The notes: generated by a model from the letters alone, not told the origin. Shown: positions 18,597-28,795, counted from the first letter of the stretch. The stretch is DNA of 64,000 bases from Bacteroidales bacterium (GCA_028704385.1 JAQVLA010000015.1:22924-86923), one strand, 5' to 3'. Numbers and translations: made by a program.

Positions 18597-19181
18597 ATGA
18601 ACCCATTATTAAAACGATTAATCCCTCCGCCCGAATGGCAGCTCGCAGTTATCCTGATGCTGGGTGCGCTGGCAGGTTTAAGTCTTTATGCGTTTTATTC
18701 GAGTAAAGCCTATTCTTACCTTTCAGATGCACCCGAAACCTGCGTAAATTGTCATATCATGGCACCTCAGTATGCTACCTGGCAACACAGCTCGCATCGT
18801 GAAATTGCGTCGTGCAACGACTGTCATGTGCCACATGATAATATTTTCAGAACCTATTATTTCAAAGCCATGGATGGTGCCCGCCATGCGACCATGTTTA
18901 CACTCCGGCTCGAACCACAGAATATTTTCATTAAAGAGGCGGGTATAGGTGTTGTACAGGAAAATTGTATCCGCTGCCACAGCAAATTGATAACTGACGA
19001 AAAACTGCTGATTCAAACGGAAGTGTTTCATCATAAGTTCGAAGAAAGACTTTGCTGGGAGTGTCACAGGGAAGTGCCGCATGGTCGGGTTAAAAGCTTA
19101 TCCAGCACGCCTTATGCACGGGTGCCGATGTTGCCTTCACCTGTTCCGGCTTGGCTAAAAGAGATGTTGAACAAAGAATAA
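18597..19181 (+). CDS. nrfH: Cytochrome c nitrite reductase membrane subunit NrfH
   Basis: A 194-residue NapC/NirT-family cytochrome. One N-terminal membrane anchor (residues about 14-33) is followed by four CxxCH heme motifs: CVNCH, CNDCH, CIRCH and CWECH. It takes electrons from menaquinol and passes them to NrfA on the periplasmic side. The heme count and length match NrfH. nrfA begins 20 bases downstream, so the two form an operon. Confidence 0.96.
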   Translation: MNPLLKRLIPPPEWQLAVILMLGALAGLSLYAFYSSKAYSYLSDAPETCVNCHIMAPQYATWQHSSHREIASCNDCHVPHDNIFRTYYFKAMDGARHATMFTLRLEPQNIFIKEAGIGVVQENCIRCHSKLITDEKLLIQTEVFHHKFEERLCWECHREVPHGRVKSLSSTPYARVPMLPSPVPAWLKEMLNKE

Positions 19182-19201
19182 AAAACCAAAAACCTGATAT
19201 C

Positions 19202-20716
19202 ATGAATACATCACAAAAGAGAAAACCCTGGGTAAACTGGACTCTATTTGTAGTAACCCTGGCAGTTGTTTTTTTTCTGGGATTGCTTGTTTCTACCATC
19301 ACCGAGCGCAGGGCAGAAGCTATTTTTGCTTACAAGCCCAAAGTGAAGCTCAACAGGTTTGAACCTCGTAATGAAATCTGGGGGAAAAATTACCCAAAAG
19401 AATACGAAACCTATCGCAAAACGCAGGAAACTGATTTCAGAACGCCACATGGCGGTAACGCCATGCGTGATATGCTCGAAGAAGGCCCTGAGCTGGTTGT
19501 GCTGTGGGCGGGTTATGGATTTTCGAAAGAATATAATCAGGGAAGAGGTCATTCCCATGCCGTTGAAGATATTCATAATATTTTGAGAACAGGTGGGCCA
19601 TTGGCTCCTGATGAAGGCCCAATGCCAAGTACCTGCTGGACATGTAAAAGTCCGGATGTACCCCGCATGATGAATCAATTGGGTGGTCCTGCTGAGTTTT
19701 ATAAAGGAAAATGGGCATTACATGGTGAAGAAATCACCAATTCGATTGGCTGTGCCGATTGCCATAATCCCGAAACGATGGATCTGGCCATTTCGCGACC
19801 CGCCTTGATTGAGGCCTATGAGGCTCAGGGCAAGGATATTACAAAGGCCACTCACCAGGAAATGCGGTCGCTTGTTTGTGCCCAGTGTCATGTGGAGTAT
19901 TATTTCGATAACGAAGACCCGGTAAACAGGCCTAATTACCTCACTTTTCCCTGGGTAAATGGTTACGAACCGGAAGACATGCTTAAATATTATGATGAGA
20001 TGAATTTCTCCGACTGGACACATGCCATTAGTAAAGCGCCAATGCTTAAAGCCCAGCATCCTGATTATGAGGTTTATACAACCGGAATTCATGCCGAGCG
20101 TGGTGTTTCATGTGCTGATTGCCATATGCCTTATGTGAGCGAAGGTGGATTGAAGTTTTCAAATCATCATGTTACCTCACCCCTTAAATATATTTCGCAG
20201 GCTTGCCAAACCTGTCACCGCGAAAGTGAAAATACCCTGATGAAGAACGTTTATGATCGGCAGGAAAGGGTGGCTGAAATGCGCAAAAAGGCAGAGGAAT
20301 TGTTGGTCAGGGCGCATGTTGAAGCCGGATTAGCCTGGGAAAACGGGGCAATTGATTCAGAAATGAAGGATATTCTTTATGATATTCGTGTAGGACAATG
20401 GTATTGGGATTATGTGGCAGCTTCGCATGGCGGCTCTTTTCATTCACCGGTTGAGAGTGCCCGTATTCTTGGCAAATCAATTGATAATGCTCAGGCTGCC
20501 CGTATCAAACTGGCAAGATTGCTGGCCGAAAAAGGTGTGAATCGCGAGGTGGCTTATCCTGATATTTCCACCAAAGCAAAAGCTCAGGAATATATTGGAC
20601 TTCCAATGGAAAAACTGGAAGCCGAAAAGGATAAATTCCTGAAAGAGATTGTTCCCGTTTGGAAACGAAATGCGGCCGAAAGAGAAGCTGCGTATGATGT
20701 TGTGATGAACGAATAA
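19202..20716 (+). CDS. nrfA: Ammonia-forming cytochrome c nitrite reductase NrfA
   Basis: A 504-residue pentaheme enzyme reducing nitrite to ammonium in the periplasm. It has an N-terminal hydrophobic anchor/signal (residues about 11-32), the active-site heme motif CWTCK (lysine-ligated) and four CxxCH motifs (CADCH, CAQCH, CADCH, CQTCH). The ATG at 19202 was chosen; an in-frame TTG at 19151 overlaps nrfH and adds no signal-like sequence. With hcp and the hemerythrin protein nearby, the region fits dissimilatory nitrite ammonification plus NO protection. A strong terminator follows. Confidence 0.97.
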   Translation: MNTSQKRKPWVNWTLFVVTLAVVFFLGLLVSTITERRAEAIFAYKPKVKLNRFEPRNEIWGKNYPKEYETYRKTQETDFRTPHGGNAMRDMLEEGPELVVLWAGYGFSKEYNQGRGHSHAVEDIHNILRTGGPLAPDEGPMPSTCWTCKSPDVPRMMNQLGGPAEFYKGKWALHGEEITNSIGCADCHNPETMDLAISRPALIEAYEAQGKDITKATHQEMRSLVCAQCHVEYYFDNEDPVNRPNYLTFPWVNGYEPEDMLKYYDEMNFSDWTHAISKAPMLKAQHPDYEVYTTGIHAERGVSCADCHMPYVSEGGLKFSNHHVTSPLKYISQACQTCHRESENTLMKNVYDRQERVAEMRKKAEELLVRAHVEAGLAWENGAIDSEMKDILYDIRVGQWYWDYVAASHGGSFHSPVESARILGKSIDNAQAARIKLARLLAEKGVNREVAYPDISTKAKAQEYIGLPMEKLEAEKDKFLKEIVPVWKRNAAEREAAYDVVMNE

Positions 20717-20740
20717 TAGTAAAGTCGGGTTGTTTAGGAT

Positions 20741-20775
20741 AATCCCGGGTTTCTTCTGAAATCCGGGATTTTTTT
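20741..20775 (+). terminator. Rho-independent terminator after nrfA
   Basis: A 13-base-pair stem (AATCCCGGGTTTC pairing with GAAATCCGGGATT, one G-U) with loop TTCT, followed by a run of T. It starts 24 bases after the nrfA stop. Confidence 0.92.
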
Positions 20776-21139
20776 GAGAACTTTGCTGTGACAGATCAGC
20801 CTTATTTCAGGTATCAAGAAGACTTTATATCAAATTTATTCATAAATGAAGATTACTGGTGATGCGTTAATTTTTGAATAATAATCTAAACACATTGATT
20901 TTATTGAATTATAGAGTGTTTTTATATTTTGGGATTTGAATTGAGATTTTCTTCTGATACAAATCTTACTTATGTAATCATCTGATTTCAAGACACCAGA
21001 ATTTTTAATTGGTCAATATTTTTAAATTTAAGAACTATACGCATCAGTAGTAAATGAAGATAGTATTTGTTCGTAAATCGTAAGAAGCTTTTTTGTTTAC
21101 GTAAGCTTGTCAATATCGGTCTGGTACATTGGAAATTGA
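20776..21139. other. Gene-free AT-rich intergenic region
   Basis: 364 bases between the nrfA terminator and the 3' end of the convergent transporter gene. Only short unsupported ORFs are present. No RNA gene, repeat or promoter could be recognised. Confidence 0.5.
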
Positions 21140-22375
21140 TCAGGCAAATATTATCCAGGCAATATAGAATAGTGTGAAGACCGTTAAAAATACTATACCA
21201 ATAACAGACCAAATTTTGAGATACCTTGCTGGCTGATACTGTGTTGAAATGTCCTTATTCGTGATCACCCGATAATTGAGATAAGCCAGCACTGGTGCCG
21301 TGATAAAGGATAAGGTGGTTGCCAGGTCAACCAGCACATGCATACTTTTGGCTTGATTCAAAATAAAAATAGCTCCGGCCATCAATACAGCCATCCAAAG
21401 GGTATAACTCAGCCTTCTGGTTGGGCTTTTTGGAAACAGAAGACGGATGGCTTCTCTTAGTGTTCGTGGATAGGCATCAGCAACAGTAATGATTGTACTA
21501 AACATGGTTGTGAAAGCAGCCAGTGCGATCACGGGATAAGCCCATTCTCCGATGCTTTCGGTGTAGAGCCTGATCAGCTGATCGGCAAATACCACACCAC
21601 TTGGTGACAAATCTTCTCCAGTTCCATACATAATTAAAGCACCTAAAGCCAGAAAAGCTGCGGCAATAATCATGGTTCCAAAAAAACCAACTCTAAACTC
21701 TATCAGTGCTTCGCGGATTGTTGGTTTTTCTTTCATATGATCATTTTTACTTTGTGCCCACAGCGAACCCCAAACCACTATATCAATGGGGGCCGGCATC
21801 CAGCCAATAAAGGCGATCAGAAACAATATATGGGTTTTATTCATCCAGTCGAAATGCTGTAAACTTGTTTCAACCATTTCGCGCTCTACACCAAATGCAG
21901 CTACAACGGCGATGATTGTGGTGAGGGTGAGTACCAAAATTACCAGCTTGATCATTTGATCAAGAAGTTTGTAACGTCCTATTATTAATACTACCATGGT
22001 GACGAGCAAAATGACGATGCTTGTCTGGACTATATCAAGTGAGGTGGGAATCAGGCTTTTCGACAAGCCGGCAGTAACTATGGTAAGGGCTGCCATAACA
22101 GGAAACATAGTAACAATAGTAAGTATCAGAAAAAGCCAAAGCACCCAACTGCCTTCTTTTTTATAGGCATGGATAAGGTTTTGATTGGTGGCAAGCACAT
22201 ACCGGCTGCCTACCTCAAAAAACGGAAACTTAAGTAAGTTGGTTGCCAGTAGTACCCACATCAGGTCAAAACCAAATTCAGCTCCAGCCCGTGTTGACTG
22301 AACAAGATGCGATACACCTATCGCCGCACCGGCATATAACAATCCGGGACCGAGTAATTGAAAAAATCGTCTCAT
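21140..22375 (-). CDS. Nramp-related transporter lacking the DPGN metal motif
   Basis: A 411-residue membrane protein with about 11 helices of the Nramp (SLC11) fold, starting MRRFFQLLGPGLLYAGAAIG. In classical Nramp proteins helix 1 carries DPGN and helix 6 carries MPH as the transition-metal site. Here the helix 1 position reads GVSHLVQSTRAGAEFG and helix 6 reads GWMPAPIDIVVWGSLW, so the normal ligands are absent. Substrate therefore cannot be assumed to be Mn/Fe; related divergent clades carry Mg2+ or have unknown substrate. ATG at 22375 was preferred to 22429. Confidence 0.78.
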   Translation of the reverse strand: MRRFFQLLGPGLLYAGAAIGVSHLVQSTRAGAEFGFDLMWVLLATNLLKFPFFEVGSRYVLATNQNLIHAYKKEGSWVLWLFLILTIVTMFPVMAALTIVTAGLSKSLIPTSLDIVQTSIVILLVTMVVLIIGRYKLLDQMIKLVILVLTLTTIIAVVAAFGVEREMVETSLQHFDWMNKTHILFLIAFIGWMPAPIDIVVWGSLWAQSKNDHMKEKPTIREALIEFRVGFFGTMIIAAAFLALGALIMYGTGEDLSPSGVVFADQLIRLYTESIGEWAYPVIALAAFTTMFSTIITVADAYPRTLREAIRLLFPKSPTRRLSYTLWMAVLMAGAIFILNQAKSMHVLVDLATTLSFITAPVLAYLNYRVITNKDISTQYQPARYLKIWSVIGIVFLTVFTLFYIAWIIFA

Positions 22376-22450
22376 TATTGGCTTTTTATTTGCGCACTGC
22401 AAATATAACTTATGATTTATAAAACACAATACTTCTTTTAAGTAGCTGTT

Positions 22451-23203
22451 TTATTTGTTTCCTGTCCATATTTTCCAGGAGGCATCTGCCTGAGCAATCA
22501 GCATGGGTAATCCATTGAATGTGATCGCCTGTTGTTTTTTTCCGGCTTTCATGAAGGCTGTTTCATCAGGATTGTATATCAAATCAATTAAAATATGATT
22601 TTCGTTCAGGTATTGATAAGGAATTGGAGGACAGGAATCAACATCAGGAAACATGCCCAGAGGAGTTGTATTAATGATTAGATGATGATTGCGAATAAAC
22701 GATGGCGTGATCATAGCGTAATTTATCTGATTCATCTTGGATGCTTTCCGGCTTACAATCGTAAAACCAATACCATGCGAACGAAGACTGTATTGAACCG
22801 CTTTGGAGGCACCACCTGTGCCAAGGATAATTGCTCTGGAGTTGAGTATTTGTTTCAACACAGGTTTGATCAATTGGTCGAATCCGGTCACATCAGTATT
22901 GTATCCAATAAGTTCAATAGTATCATTTTTTCTATTGATAACCAAGGTATTGACTGCTCCTGTCATCCGGGCTGTTTTGTCGAGTTTGCTGCAATAAGTA
23001 ACAGCTTGTTGTTTGTAAGGAATGGTAACATTTAAACCAGCCAGTTCAGGATAAGACGAAACTAATTTTGGAAGTTGTTCAATATCATCGAGTTCAAAGA
23101 GTTCATAGGCAGTATCCACCTGGTTTTCGGAAAACTTTTTGTTAAAGTATTCTTTTGAAAACGAATGGGATAATTTTTTTCCTATGAGCCCGTATATCTT
23201 CAT
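22451..23203 (-). CDS. aroE: Shikimate dehydrogenase
   Basis: A 250-residue NADP-dependent enzyme of the shikimate pathway. The shikimate-binding 'SHSFSKEYFN' (residues 13-22), catalytic lysine region NVTIPYKQ (about 60-67) and dinucleotide-binding GTGGASKAV (about 127-135) are all present. Its start overlaps the DUF368 gene by 4 bases (the two are in the same direction, DUF368 first), so they are translationally coupled. Confidence 0.93.
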   Translation of the reverse strand: MKIYGLIGKKLSHSFSKEYFNKKFSENQVDTAYELFELDDIEQLPKLVSSYPELAGLNVTIPYKQQAVTYCSKLDKTARMTGAVNTLVINRKNDTIELIGYNTDVTGFDQLIKPVLKQILNSRAIILGTGGASKAVQYSLRSHGIGFTIVSRKASKMNQINYAMITPSFIRNHHLIINTTPLGMFPDVDSCPPIPYQYLNENHILIDLIYNPDETAFMKAGKKQQAITFNGLPMLIAQADASWKIWTGNK

Positions 23204-24144
23204 GCTGTTGTCTCTGTCACCGATTTTTTAGTTTTTGCTGCATATTCTACTGCCCAAATTGTGAGTATTCCGACTATCATCAACAAGGCCGAAATCAATA
23301 CTTCCTGATTCAATTCTGCCGGCAATTCGGGAATATAGCGCGCAACTTTCGGAAGGCCGTCTTTGAGTATTGGTGCTCCTGTAGCATCAAGCAAATACAC
23401 TGCTTCTTTCCATGGCCATATTATGCTCAAAGAACCTAAAATGAAGCCTGTTAATAAAGCGATTGTCTGATCCTTATACTTTTTAAGTAACCAGGACAAA
23501 AAATGTGAAAAAGCGATCAGACCAACCACTGCTCCGATTAGGACGGGCAACAAGATGGCTATATTACGCTCGTTGATAGCCTCTATGGCTACGAGTTGAT
23601 AATTACCCATGAGGATAAGAACAAAACTTCCGGATATTCCCGGCAGTATCATGGAACAAACAGCCACAACACCACATAGTACCAGGTAAAAGAAATTGGC
23701 ATTTTCGGTAGCCGGTGTCATAAAGGTTACTGAAAATGCAAAGGCTGTTCCTATAATAAAACTTAACAAAGATGATATTTTCCAGGAATGAACTGTTTTT
23801 CCAACAAAGTAAACTGACGCCAGCACCAGACCAAAAAAGAAAGACCAGATATAGGCCGGATAGTTGGTAAAAAGAAAATCAAAAAGCCGGGCAAGGGATA
23901 TGATAGCAAGGCCTACACCGGCAAAAACACTGATAAGAAAAACTAAATCAGTATGAATGGCAAAAGCCTTTAAATTAAACTTAAACAGCAGTTTCACGGC
24001 CTTTCCGTCAAAAGATTTGAAGGCATCAATCAGCCTTTCGAATATGCCAGTTATCAGTGCAATAGTCCCACCCGAAACGCCTGGTATTATATTGGCGGCA
24101 CCCATGGCAATGCCTTTGATTAAATGCAGAATAATGGATTTCAT
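23200..24144 (-). CDS. DUF368 family polyprenyl-phosphate transporter
   Basis: A 314-residue membrane protein with eight or nine helices and paired signatures typical of DUF368: 'GAANIIPGVSGGTIALITGI' near residue 15 and 'MILPGISGSFVLILMGNY' near residue 165. Members of this family were recently shown to recycle undecaprenyl phosphate across the inner membrane (PopT). It lies between aldehyde dehydrogenase and aroE on the minus strand. Confidence 0.88.
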   Translation of the reverse strand: MKSIILHLIKGIAMGAANIIPGVSGGTIALITGIFERLIDAFKSFDGKAVKLLFKFNLKAFAIHTDLVFLISVFAGVGLAIISLARLFDFLFTNYPAYIWSFFFGLVLASVYFVGKTVHSWKISSLLSFIIGTAFAFSVTFMTPATENANFFYLVLCGVVAVCSMILPGISGSFVLILMGNYQLVAIEAINERNIAILLPVLIGAVVGLIAFSHFLSWLLKKYKDQTIALLTGFILGSLSIIWPWKEAVYLLDATGAPILKDGLPKVARYIPELPAELNQEVLISALLMIVGILTIWAVEYAAKTKKSVTETTA

Positions 24145-24147
24145 TGA

Positions 24148-25518
24148 TTATCGGAGAATTTTTTTTAGTAAATTTAATTTTGAGTTAAAAGGTGAATACC
24201 GGAAATTCACATCAAGCCAGGTGCCGCGTTTCATCACTGCCCTCTGATGCGAAAATGCTTCAAAGCTGTATTTACCATGATATTTTCCAATGCCACTGTT
24301 TCCCGCTCCGCCAAAAGGCATTTCTTCATTGGTAAAATGCATGAGGGTATCATTAATTGTAATGCCTCCGCATAACACATTGGATGTGAGTGTTTTTACA
24401 GTTTTCATTTCTTCCGAAAAGACATACATGGCAAGAGGTTTAGGATGCCTGTCAATTATTTCCAAGGCTTGCTGAATATCCGAAAAACCAAGGACAGGCA
24501 GGATTGGTCCGAAGATTTCTTCCTGCATGATCAGCGCATCGTATGAAGCAGGCTCTACCAGGGTAGGTTCAATTTTCAGATGCTCTGAAGATGAATTACC
24601 CCCATACAGATTTTTTTGTCCGTTCATCAGTTGCAGCAAACGGTCATACTGTGGTTTGCCAATAATTTTTGGATAATCTTTATTCGTAATTACCGAAGCA
24701 CCCCATTGACGGGCAATCTCTTGTTTCAAGGCTTCCACAAGGCTGTCGCGTACTTTTTCGTGCACAAGCACATAATCCGGTGCTATGCAGGTTTGTCCGG
24801 CATTAACAGTTTTACCCCAGATGATACGTCGGGCAGCCAGTTCTATTTTGGCGGTATGATCCACTACACACGGGCTTTTACCGCCGAGCTCAAGTACAAC
24901 TGGTATTAGCTGTTTGGCCGCAGCTTTCATCACTTCCTTTCCGACACGTGTTGAGCCTGTAAAAAAAATAAAATCAAAAGCTTCGTCAAGCAATTGTTTG
25001 CTCGTTGTTGCATCACCCTGAACAAGTCGGATATAATCCGGATCAAAGTTGGTGTTGATCATTTCATCCAGCACGGCTGAGGTATTACTGCTGTATTCCG
25101 AGGGTTTTATCACTACGCAATTACCTGCAGAGATTGCTCCAATCAAGGGCGATATGGCAAGCTGTAACGGATAATTCCAGGGCGAAATGATCAGGTTAAC
25201 GCCGTAAGGAATATGTTCAATACAACTTTTGGCCGGAAAAGTTGTCAGTGAAGAGCTTACATGTTGAGGCTTAGACCAATACTTCAGTCTGTGAAGGTGT
25301 TTTTTTATCTCAACATGCAACAATCCTATTTCTGTGGCATAAGCTTCGAAGGGAGATTTTCCTAAGTCTTTAAAGAGCGCATCAAGTAATTGATCTTCAT
25401 GATCTTTTAGAAGTTTTTGAAGTAGTTTTAATTGCGATAATCTAAAATTAAGATCAAGCGTTATACCTTGTCTAAAGAAAGCTTTTTGTCCATTTATGGA
25501 AATCAATTGGGAGTTCAA
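24148..25518 (-). CDS. NAD(P)-dependent aldehyde dehydrogenase, class 3 type
   Basis: A 456-residue enzyme. The glutamate motif LELGGKSP (about residues 209-216) and active-site cysteine in GQTCIAPDY (about 243-251) are intact, as is the 'FTGSTRVGKEV' NAD loop. The short length and the basic C-terminal tail place it with class 3 / fatty-aldehyde dehydrogenases (YwdH, AlkH). It likely oxidises long-chain or aromatic aldehydes in the cytosol. Confidence 0.93.
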   Translation of the reverse strand: MNSQLISINGQKAFFRQGITLDLNFRLSQLKLLQKLLKDHEDQLLDALFKDLGKSPFEAYATEIGLLHVEIKKHLHRLKYWSKPQHVSSSLTTFPAKSCIEHIPYGVNLIISPWNYPLQLAISPLIGAISAGNCVVIKPSEYSSNTSAVLDEMINTNFDPDYIRLVQGDATTSKQLLDEAFDFIFFTGSTRVGKEVMKAAAKQLIPVVLELGGKSPCVVDHTAKIELAARRIIWGKTVNAGQTCIAPDYVLVHEKVRDSLVEALKQEIARQWGASVITNKDYPKIIGKPQYDRLLQLMNGQKNLYGGNSSSEHLKIEPTLVEPASYDALIMQEEIFGPILPVLGFSDIQQALEIIDRHPKPLAMYVFSEEMKTVKTLTSNVLCGGITINDTLMHFTNEEMPFGGAGNSGIGKYHGKYSFEAFSHQRAVMKRGTWLDVNFRYSPFNSKLNLLKKILR

Positions 25519-25549
25519 CTTTTTTGATTGTTGTTGGTCTTAAATAGGG

Positions 25550-26965
25550 TTAATTTCTCGGGGAATGCAGGCTGATCATCTCAACAATCTGCATATTTTC
25601 CAAGGCGCCCGGAAAAAAATCCAGAAACTCCTGATGTCCTTCAAAATCGAATTCAAGTGCTGATTCCAGGTGAAACTGACCCTGAACTTCATTGCGTTGT
25701 CTGAAAAAAATGGCTGCCAGTCTGTAGCGCAGTCGATGGTTTGCAGGTTGATGGATAAGGCCAGTTTTCAGGATCTGGGTAGCTTTTTCAAACTGTTGTT
25801 GCAGCACATATAGGTTAGCATATTCGATCCAAAGGTCGGGATCATGTGGATCGAGCTCTTCCGCCTTTTTAAAACAATCCACGGCTTTCGAAAACTCTTC
25901 CAGCTTAATATGCATATCTGCTTTGATAAGCAAAAATTCAGTGTTGAACTGATCCAGCTCAATAGCACGCTGCATATATTTTATGGCCGATTTTGTATTG
26001 CCTTCTTCATCAAAAATCACTCCTATCCCTGCCCAGGGTTCAGCCAGGAACTCATCAATCTGTGTGGCTTTCTGGTAATGTGTCAGTGCATCAGTATATC
26101 GATTTTGCTTTTCGAAACATTCGCCAAGCCTGTAATAAACGTTGGCATCCTGTGGATTAATCGTCAGGGCTTCGTGATAGGTTTCGATGGCTTTATCATA
26201 ATCGTCAATAGCTTCATAGCTCTGCCCGATATTGATGATTGCCATCATGTGTTTTTCATCAATGGCCATAACGTATTCAAAGGCATCAATGGCTTTTTCA
26301 AAAAGATCCTGCTGAAAATAAGCCAGTCCGAGATTGAACCAGGCAGCTGTACTATAAGGATTTAATTCTATTTGCTGGTTAAAAAAGCCAATGGCCTGAT
26401 CCATATCATTCAGCATTTCGAACACCATCCCGATTTCTGAGAGCACTTGCTCGGGTTGTTTCGAAATTTTGAGTGCCTGTTTCAGGAAATCGAGTGCATT
26501 TTCAAAGTCGGAAAGATTTTCATATTCAAAGGCGATGGTAGCATAAATATCTTCAAGATCCTCGCTGTCAGCAAGCAATAGTGCTTTTTTATATTCGTTG
26601 ATGGCTTTGCTAAATTCCATCATCATGCTATACACCGAGCCTTTGGTCATAATCAGGTCGGTGTCGTTGGGTTCGGTCATTTCCAGCTCATTAAGCAGCT
26701 CGAGCGATTTGTTAAAGTTTCCTTCGCTTGCCCATTGACGCGCCATTTTCACTTTGATTGAACTATTAAAAGGATGCTGCTGTATGGCCATTTCCACTGC
26801 AACGCGTGATTTTTCGTTGTTGTAGGCACTTTGATAGTAATCTATCAGAACTTCAAATTCCTCTGCATCAAAATACACAGGACTTCCATCATGGAGCATT
26901 TCTTCGAAGCGGTTAGCCAGAAGTTCTACCTGATAATCATCGTTCCATTGAAAATCTTCGCTCAT
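25550..26965 (-). CDS. Tetratricopeptide-repeat protein
   Basis: A 471-residue soluble protein made of at least ten TPR units from about residue 40 to 440 (for example 'AAWFNLGLAYFQQDLFEKAIDAFEYVM' and 'NVYYRLGECFEKQNRYTDALTHYQKA'), with an acidic N-terminus. No signal peptide, so probably a cytosolic scaffold. A homologue is common in Bacteroidota but has no defined function. Confidence 0.88.
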   Translation of the reverse strand: MSEDFQWNDDYQVELLANRFEEMLHDGSPVYFDAEEFEVLIDYYQSAYNNEKSRVAVEMAIQQHPFNSSIKVKMARQWASEGNFNKSLELLNELEMTEPNDTDLIMTKGSVYSMMMEFSKAINEYKKALLLADSEDLEDIYATIAFEYENLSDFENALDFLKQALKISKQPEQVLSEIGMVFEMLNDMDQAIGFFNQQIELNPYSTAAWFNLGLAYFQQDLFEKAIDAFEYVMAIDEKHMMAIINIGQSYEAIDDYDKAIETYHEALTINPQDANVYYRLGECFEKQNRYTDALTHYQKATQIDEFLAEPWAGIGVIFDEEGNTKSAIKYMQRAIELDQFNTEFLLIKADMHIKLEEFSKAVDCFKKAEELDPHDPDLWIEYANLYVLQQQFEKATQILKTGLIHQPANHRLRYRLAAIFFRQRNEVQGQFHLESALEFDFEGHQEFLDFFPGALENMQIVEMISLHSPRN

Positions 26966-27127
26966 AATTCTTTTCCAATTCGGGACAAAATTAAGCTAAA
27001 TATCCCAGAAAAATTTTAAGTGGGTTAAGACTTTCTTTAACTATTTCAAAAATACAGCCAGAAAAGTGATTGAACAAGTGCCCTGGAGTTTTTTTTTAAC
27101 TGGAAAAACAAGGATTTTGTTGATAAC

Positions 27128-28666
27128 TTATCCCTGTCCACCATAGTGAATTGGTGCTGCAGGTCCTAGTGGTATCCCGAGTAAAACCCAGACGATAAGC
27201 AACAAACTCCAAAACACAAAAAAGAAGATGGAATAGGGCAACATGGTAGAAATGAGTGTACCAATACCGGCCTTTTTGTCGTATTTTTCAAAGTAAACGA
27301 TAATCAGTGCAAAGAAACTCATCATGGGCGAGATGATGTTTGTAACGCTGTCGCCAACGCGGAAAACAGCCTGCGAGAGTTCGGGAGAGAAGCCCAACAG
27401 CATAAACATTGGAATAAAAACAGGGCCTAAAATTGCCCATTTGGCTGAGGCACTTCCCATGAACATATTGATAAAACCCGATAGGACAACAAAAAGCAGG
27501 AGTAAAGGCACGGTACCCATATTGACCTTATGCAGAAAATGAGCCCCTTCGATGGCAATGATCAAACCCAGGTTGCTCCATTTGAAATACGCCACAAACT
27601 GAGCCGCAAAAAACACCAAAACCATAAAGGCTGCCAGTGTCTTAAAGCTTTGAACCATACCTTTTACCACATCAGCATCGTTTTGGAATTTTCTGGTCAT
27701 AAAGCCATACAATGCACCCAAACTTCCGGCGGCAAAAAACAATAAGGCTATAAACCCTTTGAGCAGCGGCGATCTTAAAATACTATTTTCGGGACCTCTG
27801 AAAAATCCGTTTTCGGGTAAGGTTGTTGCCAGGATCAGGATTATCCATCCAAGCATCAGCAGCATGGTATAGCGTAAGGCTTTTTTTTCTTGTTTGCTCA
27901 ATGGATTTATAGGTTCCTTTTCCACATCACCAGTATATTTCCCCAATCGGGGTTCAACAAATTTATTGGTAACCCAGGTGCCCAAAAAAGCAATCAAAAA
28001 GGTTGACACAGACATAAAGTAATAGTTTGCTGTTGGCAGCACATAATAGTCCGGATCGAGGATTCGGGCTGACTCTGTGGATAAACCGGCAAGCAAAGGA
28101 TCGATAGTTCCGATCATCAGATTGGCCGAAAAACCTCCTGAAACACCTGCAAAAGCTGCCGCCATGCCCGCAATAGGATGCCTGCCAACGGCATGAAAGA
28201 TGATTCCCGCCATAGGGATGATGAGCACATAACCCAGGTCAGAAGCCACATTCGAAAGTGTTCCTGATAGCACCAATACAAAAGTCAGGAGTGAGGATGG
28301 TGCTTTGAGTACCAGTAATCTGATGGCAGCACCCACCAATCCACTGCTTTCCGCAATGCCAATACCCAAAAGGGCTACCATTACAATGCCGAGGGGAGCA
28401 AAACCAGTATAGTTATCTACCATATCCAGAAAAATACGATGCACACCATCTTTCGATAGCAGATTTACAATTTGCACCTGCTCATCGGTAGCCGGATGAA
28501 CCGCCACCCATCCAAGGTAATGACCGATCCATGAAATTATCAATACAAGTATGGCCAACAAAGCAAAAATACTTGCCGGATGGGGTAGGGCATTTCCACC
28601 TACTTCAACAAAATGCAGAAAACGATCGAAAAAACTTTTTTTGGGAGGCGCTGAAGAATGCGTCAT
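27128..28666 (-). CDS. AbgT family transporter
   Basis: A 512-residue membrane protein with about 13 hydrophobic segments. It begins FFDRFLHFVEVGGNALPHP and holds 'LSNVASDLGYVLIIPMAGIIFHAVGRHP' and 'GSASAKWAILGPVFIPMFMLLG', typical of AbgT proteins. Family members import p-aminobenzoyl-glutamate or export sulfonamides by proton antiport. No catabolic aminoacylase gene is adjacent, so the substrate is open. Confidence 0.92.
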   Translation of the reverse strand: MTHSSAPPKKSFFDRFLHFVEVGGNALPHPASIFALLAILVLIISWIGHYLGWVAVHPATDEQVQIVNLLSKDGVHRIFLDMVDNYTGFAPLGIVMVALLGIGIAESSGLVGAAIRLLVLKAPSSLLTFVLVLSGTLSNVASDLGYVLIIPMAGIIFHAVGRHPIAGMAAAFAGVSGGFSANLMIGTIDPLLAGLSTESARILDPDYYVLPTANYYFMSVSTFLIAFLGTWVTNKFVEPRLGKYTGDVEKEPINPLSKQEKKALRYTMLLMLGWIILILATTLPENGFFRGPENSILRSPLLKGFIALLFFAAGSLGALYGFMTRKFQNDADVVKGMVQSFKTLAAFMVLVFFAAQFVAYFKWSNLGLIIAIEGAHFLHKVNMGTVPLLLLFVVLSGFINMFMGSASAKWAILGPVFIPMFMLLGFSPELSQAVFRVGDSVTNIISPMMSFFALIIVYFEKYDKKAGIGTLISTMLPYSIFFFVFWSLLLIVWVLLGIPLGPAAPIHYGGQG

Positions 28667-28764
28667 GTGTTGATCTATTTTGTTTTAGTGAGCGAAGATA
28701 ATATTTTGGATAGAAAGTGTGATAATTTAATGTGTTGCGAAGCTTCCTTTTGCTTGCTAATACC

Positions 28765-28772
28765 TATCTTTG
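28765..28772 (+). promoter_or_regulatory. -7 box for the sugar-phosphate mutase gene
   Basis: TATCTTTG fits TAnnTTTG and is 23 bases before the chosen ATG at 28796. It supports that start and rules against the longer frame that begins at 28658. A TTG box at the usual distance is not clear. Confidence 0.4.
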
Positions 28773-28795
28773 CACTCCAACTAAGCCTGCAAAAT

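Noticed and set aside
19244..20092. Long minus-strand ORFs inside nrfA
   Set aside because: Shadow frames opposite a well-supported gene.
28658..28795. N-terminal extension of the phosphohexomutase
   Set aside because: Extension is cysteine-rich, unlike the family, overlaps the AbgT start and contains the -7 box.
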